Source: an uncultured Bacilli bacterium
Lineage (GTDB): Bacteria; Bacillota_I; Bacilli_A; RF39; UBA660
Reading direction: 5' to 3'
Length of the DNA stretch: 7,031 nt
Assembly (NCBI GenBank): GCA_947628765.1
Contig: CANRBD010000056.1
Span: 1 to 7,031, forward strand
Each line of letters starts with the position of its first letter. Within the stretch, counting starts at the first letter, position 1. The position numbers were made by a program, and so were the translations under genes. This document shows, piece by piece, positions 4,587-7,031 of this stretch. Under the pieces are notes generated by a model. It did not search any database. It was not told the DNA's origin and worked only from the letters and a program-made list of their open reading frames with translations.

Positions 4587-5734
4587 TTGACAAATTACGT
4601 AGTAAAATAGCTTTAAAAGTTTCTGGTAGAAACATTAATCGTTTTATAAAAAGATTAACCACTAAAAAAATCAATATTTTATCACTTCAATATATTAATA
4701 AAAATGAGGCTAAACTCATTATCTATAAAGATGACTATGATGCTGTATTAAAAATGAAAAGCATCTATGAAATTTTAGAAGAAGATGTATATGGATATTT
4801 AAAAATTCAAAGAACTTTTCGTTTAAATAAACATTTAATTCTTTTTTTACTTATAGGACTTGGTGTTTTTTTGATTTTAATAAATACAATTTTCAATATT
4901 GAGGTTGTTCATTCTAATAAAGAATTGCGCCAACTGGTAGAAGACGAATTAAAACAAAATGGTATTAGTAAATATCATTTTAAAAAATCATATCAAGAGC
5001 TTGAAACCATTAAAGAGAAAATTTTAAATAAACATCCGGATAAAATTGAATGGTTAGAAATTGAAACGGTTGGAACTAAATATGTAGTTAGAGTTGAAGA
5101 AAGAGAAATAATAAATAAAAAAGAGCTAAATATGCCACGAAGTTTAGTTGCCAAAAAAGATGCTGTAATAAAAAAAATAACTGCTAGCCAAGGGGACATC
5201 GTTAAAGAAACGGATGAGTATGTAAAAAAAGGCGAAGTTATTGTTAATGGTGAAGTAATTTTAGATGAAGAAAAAACTATGGGCAAAGTTAGAGCGCAAG
5301 GTAAAGTTTATGGTGAGGTTTGGTATGTTATTAAAACTAACTATCCTTTTGTTTATTATGAAGAAAAAGAAACCGGTGAAAAGCAGGAAATATATAATAT
5401 TAAATTTTTAAACAAAAACATTGAACTTTCATTAAAACATTTTAAAAATAAAAAAATAGATGAAACTAATATTTTAAGCCATCCATTACTACCAATTAAA
5501 TTTGTTCATCAAAAACAAAAAGAAGTTAAAGTTATTAGTGATATTTTGACATTTGATGAAGCAATTATTAAAGCTAAGGAACATGCGATAGACAAAGTCA
5601 AAAAGTCTTTAAACAAAGACGAATATATTATTAGAAGTAAATATTTGAAAAGCAAAGTACATGATGACGGAGTTGAAGTAGAGATGTTTTTTGCGGTATA
5701 TGAAGATATAACTTCTTATAAAACAATAAAATAA
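4583..5734 (+). CDS. yqfD: YqfD, sporulation membrane protein
   Basis: The protein has 383 residues, close to B. subtilis YqfD (about 398). An N-terminal cytoplasmic domain (about 1-80) precedes one membrane helix (about 84-104, HLILFLLIGLGVFLILINTIF), then a large extracytoplasmic domain. Family landmarks after the helix are WLEIETVGTKYVVRVEER (157-174), PRSLVAKKDAVIKKITASQG (185-204), VKKGEVIVNGEVI (214-226) and VRAQGKVYGEVWY (236-248). YqfD is a stage IV sporulation protein made in the mother cell; its molecular function is unknown. It is the second gene of the yqfCD operon, with the overlap ATGA at 4583-4586. In many Bacillota phoH (ybeZ family) follows; here decayed DNA follows instead. 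Only a weak hairpin (5738-5752) lies after the stop. Confidence 0.93.
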   Translation: MIDKLRSKIALKVSGRNINRFIKRLTTKKINILSLQYINKNEAKLIIYKDDYDAVLKMKSIYEILEEDVYGYLKIQRTFRLNKHLILFLLIGLGVFLILINTIFNIEVVHSNKELRQLVEDELKQNGISKYHFKKSYQELETIKEKILNKHPDKIEWLEIETVGTKYVVRVEEREIINKKELNMPRSLVAKKDAVIKKITASQGDIVKETDEYVKKGEVIVNGEVILDEEKTMGKVRAQGKVYGEVWYVIKTNYPFVYYEEKETGEKQEIYNIKFLNKNIELSLKHFKNKKIDETNILSHPLLPIKFVHQKQKEVKVISDILTFDEAIIKAKEHAIDKVKKSLNKDEYIIRSKYLKSKVHDDGVEVEMFFAVYEDITSYKTIK

Positions 5735-5737
5735 AAC

Positions 5738-5752
5738 CCTTGAAAAACAAGG
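5738..5752 (+). other. Weak hairpin after yqfD
   Basis: CCTTG (5738-5742) pairs with CAAGG (5748-5752) around AAAAA. No T-tract follows (ATTAAATATT), so it is a poor terminator. It may be an eroded one. Confidence 0.3.
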
Positions 5753-5832
5753 ATTAAATATTAAATGGAGCAGGTGGCGTAGATATTTACAACCACTGTT
5801 AGCGAATAAATTGGTATAAAAATTAACTAATT

Positions 5833-6045
5833 TTATTTTAACACATAATATATATTTTTACCAGAGTTAATTTGTTTTAAAAGATTTTCATTTATCATTT
5901 TGTTTAAAATATCATTTGCTCTTGCCTTAGAAATTTAAAAAATTCTATAATAAGCCGTATTGTTTTTTTAAATATTATCAATGTATTCGACCACTTTTCG
6001 ACCACTTTTCGACCACTTTTCGACCTTGATATAAATAAATGTATT
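5833..6045 (-). pseudogene. Frameshifted C-terminal winged-helix tail of a lost gene
   Basis: Three minus-strand frames must be joined. The first reads KVEKWSKSGRKVVEYIDNI, the second KKTIRLIIEFF, and the third ISKARANDILNKMINENLLK followed by QINSGKNIYYVLK and a stop at 5835-5833. Together they form a continuous winged-helix tail like those ending Fic-family proteins and AlbA_2-type ATP-binding regulators, where EKV/EKW repeats precede the final helix-turn-helix. Two frameshifts, near 5968 and near 5930, both in A/T runs, make it non-functional. The upstream bulk of the gene is absent; the KilA-N gene takes its place. The family assignment is by resemblance. The upper boundary is uncertain. 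Confidence 0.55.
5988..6025. repeat. 11-bp tandem repeat, three units plus part
   Basis: CGACCACTTTT is repeated head to tail at 5988-5998, 5999-6009 and 6010-6020, with a partial fourth copy CGACC at 6021-6025. Because 11 is not a multiple of three, each gain or loss changes the frame. On the minus strand it codes for the WSKSGRKVVE segment of the winged-helix remnant. Confidence 0.9.
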
Positions 6046-6073
6046 GCTAAAAACTTTTTGGGTGGTAAATACC

Positions 6074-6094
6074 AAGAAATTTAATAAATTTCTT
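6074..6094. repeat. 21-bp inverted repeat before the KilA-N gene
   Basis: AAGAAATTT (6074-6082) and AAATTTCTT (6086-6094) are perfect inverted copies separated by AAT. The KilA-N reading frame loses homology within the right arm (first non-stop codon at 6088). It may be an operator, a weak hairpin, or a rearrangement junction. Confidence 0.6.
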
Positions 6095-6135
6095 ATTTTA
6101 AAAAAGATGATGAAGATTATATATCAATTACTGAT

Positions 6136-6867
6136 ATGTTAAAATCAAAAGACGGTGACTTTTTCGTATCAGATTGGCTTAGAAATCGAAATACCATAGA
6201 ATTTCTTGGAATTTGGGAAGAAATACATAATCCTAATTTTAATTATGGCGAATTCGCCATAATTAAAAGTAAAGCTGGATTAAATAGCTATAAAATTAGC
6301 GTACGAGAATGGGTAGAAAAAACAAATGCAATTGGAATCACATCAAAAGCAGGTAGATATGGTGGAACGTATGCGCATAAAGATATAGCTTTTGAATTTG
6401 GAATGTGGATTAGTCCAAAATTTAAATTACTTTTAATTAAAGAATTTGAGAGATTAAAAAAAGAAGAACAAAAACAACTTGGATGGAATGCAAAAAGAGA
6501 GCTTTCTAAAATAAATTACAAAATACATACGAATGCTATTAAGCAAAATTTGATACCAATTTTACTAACTAAAGAACAAATTAACAAAATATATGCCGAA
6601 GAAGCTGATGTTTTAAATATGGCCTTATTTGGTAAAACGGCAAAAATGTGGCGAGAAGAAAATCCAAATATGGATGGTAACATTAGAGATTATGCCGATA
6701 TAAATGAATTAATTTGTTTATCAAATTTAGAAAATTTAAATTCTGTATTTATAAATGATGGTTTAAAACAATCTGAAAGATTAGAAAGATTAAATAAAAT
6801 TGCTATATCTCAAATCCAAATATTAAATGATACAGAAATTAAAATCTTAGAATCAAAAGAAAAATAA
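6136..6867 (+). CDS. KilA-N domain protein, probably 5'-truncated
   Basis: The 243-residue frame encodes a KilA-N type DNA-binding protein, common in phages and accessory regions. Landmarks are WLRNRNTIEFLGIWEEIHNP (14-33), EWVEKTNAIGI (58-68), AGRYGGTYAHKDIAFEFGMW (72-91) and FKLLLIKEFERLKKEEQ (96-112), followed by a helical C-terminal domain (about 115-243) with MALFGKTAKMWREENP (162-177). Its biological role is unknown; phage KilA is toxic when overproduced. ATG 6136 is the first ATG but lies inside the domain: in-frame codons 6088-6135 encode ISYFKKDDEDYISITD, including the DYIS-TD element that normally sits well after the start. No ATG, GTG or TTG start and no ribosome-binding site serve that segment, and two TAA codons (6082-6087) precede it. 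It is therefore either truncated or starts at a rare codon such as ATT 6088. Everything downstream is intact. Confidence 0.8.
   Translation: MLKSKDGDFFVSDWLRNRNTIEFLGIWEEIHNPNFNYGEFAIIKSKAGLNSYKISVREWVEKTNAIGITSKAGRYGGTYAHKDIAFEFGMWISPKFKLLLIKEFERLKKEEQKQLGWNAKRELSKINYKIHTNAIKQNLIPILLTKEQINKIYAEEADVLNMALFGKTAKMWREENPNMDGNIRDYADINELICLSNLENLNSVFINDGLKQSERLERLNKIAISQIQILNDTEIKILESKEK
6237..6268. repeat. Perfect 32-bp palindrome inside the KilA-N gene
   Basis: Each base from 6237 to 6252 is complementary to its mirror from 6253 to 6268, with no loop, centred on GAATTC. The central half is TTATGGCGAATTCGCCATAA. It encodes about residues 34-45 (NFNYGEFAIIK) without disturbing the frame. Confidence 0.95.
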
Positions 6868-6884
6868 TTAATTGAATAGAACAA

Positions 6885-6930
6885 AAGTTAAAATAAACTT
6901 TAACTTGCCTTACCTCATGGTAAGGCTTTT
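6885..6930 (+). terminator. Terminator region after the KilA-N gene
   Basis: Two hairpins lie in tandem. AAGTTAAA (6885-6892) pairs with TTTAACTT (6899-6906), followed at once by GCCTTACC (6907-6914) with GGTAAGGC (6919-6926) over a TCAT loop and TTTT (6927-6930). The second is a GC-containing perfect 8-bp stem with a short T-run, consistent with an intrinsic terminator 18 nt or more after the stop codon. Confidence 0.75.
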
Positions 6931-6978
6931 CTACTTCATCGAAACTACTGCTCTCCTATCATGGATTGTATGACTTTT

Positions 6979-7029
6979 CTATTGTGCAAAAAAGACTGGA
7001 TGACCGTAGTCTTTTCCAGTGCTCACAAT
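6979..7029 (-). other. Structured window end, possible minus-strand gene tail and terminator
   Basis: AAAAGACT (6990-6997) pairs with AGTCTTTT (7008-7015), and an outer stem ATTGTG (6981-6986) pairs with CACAAT (7024-7029). On the minus strand the hairpin is followed by TTTTTT, so it could terminate minus-strand transcription. The same stretch also reads as a short open frame on the minus strand, IVSTGKDYGHPVFFAQ, with stop 6981-6979. I recognise no family. Coding and structural readings cannot be separated within this window. Confidence 0.25.
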
Positions 7030-7031
7030 TA

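Larger units (their letters stand above)
5735..6135. other. Intergenic region of decayed DNA
   Basis: No intact gene is seen in these 401 bp. They contain a weak hairpin after yqfD and an 11-bp stretch TGGAGCAGGTG (5766-5776). Read from the minus strand, that stretch resembles the 3' acceptor end of a tRNA-Gly with CCA. Also present are a frameshifted minus-strand gene tail (5833 to about 6045) with a tandem repeat, a 21-bp inverted repeat (6074-6094), and the missing 5' part of the KilA-N frame (readable from 6088). It looks like a graveyard of mobile-element pieces. Confidence 0.6.

Noticed and set aside
4993..5286. Open frame of 97 codons on the minus strand inside yqfD
   Set aside because: It lies wholly within the well-supported yqfD gene, is low-complexity Ser/Thr/Ile-rich as expected of antisense to Lys/Glu-rich coding DNA, and has no convincing ribosome-binding site.
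5766..5776. tRNA gene on the minus strand or attachment site at TGGAGCAGGTG
   Set aside because: Only the 3' acceptor-like end (CACCTGC-T-CCA) is present. No T-arm, anticodon arm or 5' acceptor half follows, and no second copy is seen in the window.
5988..6025. Short repeats taken as a CRISPR array
   Set aside because: The units are 11 bp and directly adjacent with no spacers, so this is a simple tandem repeat.
6107..6142. ATG 6107 as an upstream start for the KilA-N protein
   Set aside because: It is in another frame and reaches a stop at 6140-6142 after eleven codons.

Overview
The window is strongly AT-rich DNA from a low-GC Gram-positive bacterium (Bacillota). It uses TGA as a stop codon, so this is the standard bacterial code and not the Mycoplasma code. 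The pair yqfC-yqfD marks a lineage with endospore-formation genes. Genes lie close together on the plus strand, with ribosome-binding sites of the AGGAGG/GGTGAT type and intrinsic terminators. I cannot name the species. An AT-rich gut Bacilli/Erysipelotrichia-like or clostridial lineage is a reasonable inference.

Left third (1-2594): the 3' end of an unrecognised gene and its terminator come first. A two-gene phage-type lysis module follows: a membrane-anchored coiled-coil protein that appears to start at CTG, and a small holin-like protein. A clean terminator closes it. A new promoter then starts a three-gene operon: a single-pass membrane protein, the tRNA-binding-fold protein CsaA, and an acidic protein of unknown function. 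No endolysin gene accompanies the holin pair here.

Middle (2595-4308): a complete IS1182-type insertion sequence of 1670 bp with 15-bp imperfect terminal inverted repeats and an intact D-D-E transposase. It sits between two identical 20-bp copies of a palindrome, AAACCTCT-AATG-AGAGGTTT. That palindrome is the stem-loop of an intrinsic terminator, so the target duplication copied the whole hairpin. Only the right copy kept its T-tract. Upstream of the transposase, the element carries a compact regulatory region: an extended -10 promoter, a short transcript ending in an internal terminator, and a second extended -10 promoter. The loop of the short transcript is complementary to the transposase mRNA leader just before its ribosome-binding site. 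This is the most interesting structure in the window.

Right (4308-7031): a good sigma-E-like promoter begins in the terminator T-tract and leads into the overlapping sporulation genes yqfC and yqfD. After yqfD there are about 400 bp of decayed DNA. It holds a frameshifted minus-strand winged-helix gene tail containing an 11-bp tandem repeat, and an inverted repeat. Next comes a KilA-N domain gene whose first ATG lies inside the conserved domain, so it looks 5'-truncated. It contains a perfect 32-bp palindrome and ends in a terminator. The last ~100 bp hold a structured palindromic segment, possibly with the tail of a minus-strand gene.

Overall, a conserved sporulation/housekeeping neighbourhood has been interrupted by mobile or phage-derived pieces: the holin pair, the IS, the winged-helix remnant and the KilA-N gene.
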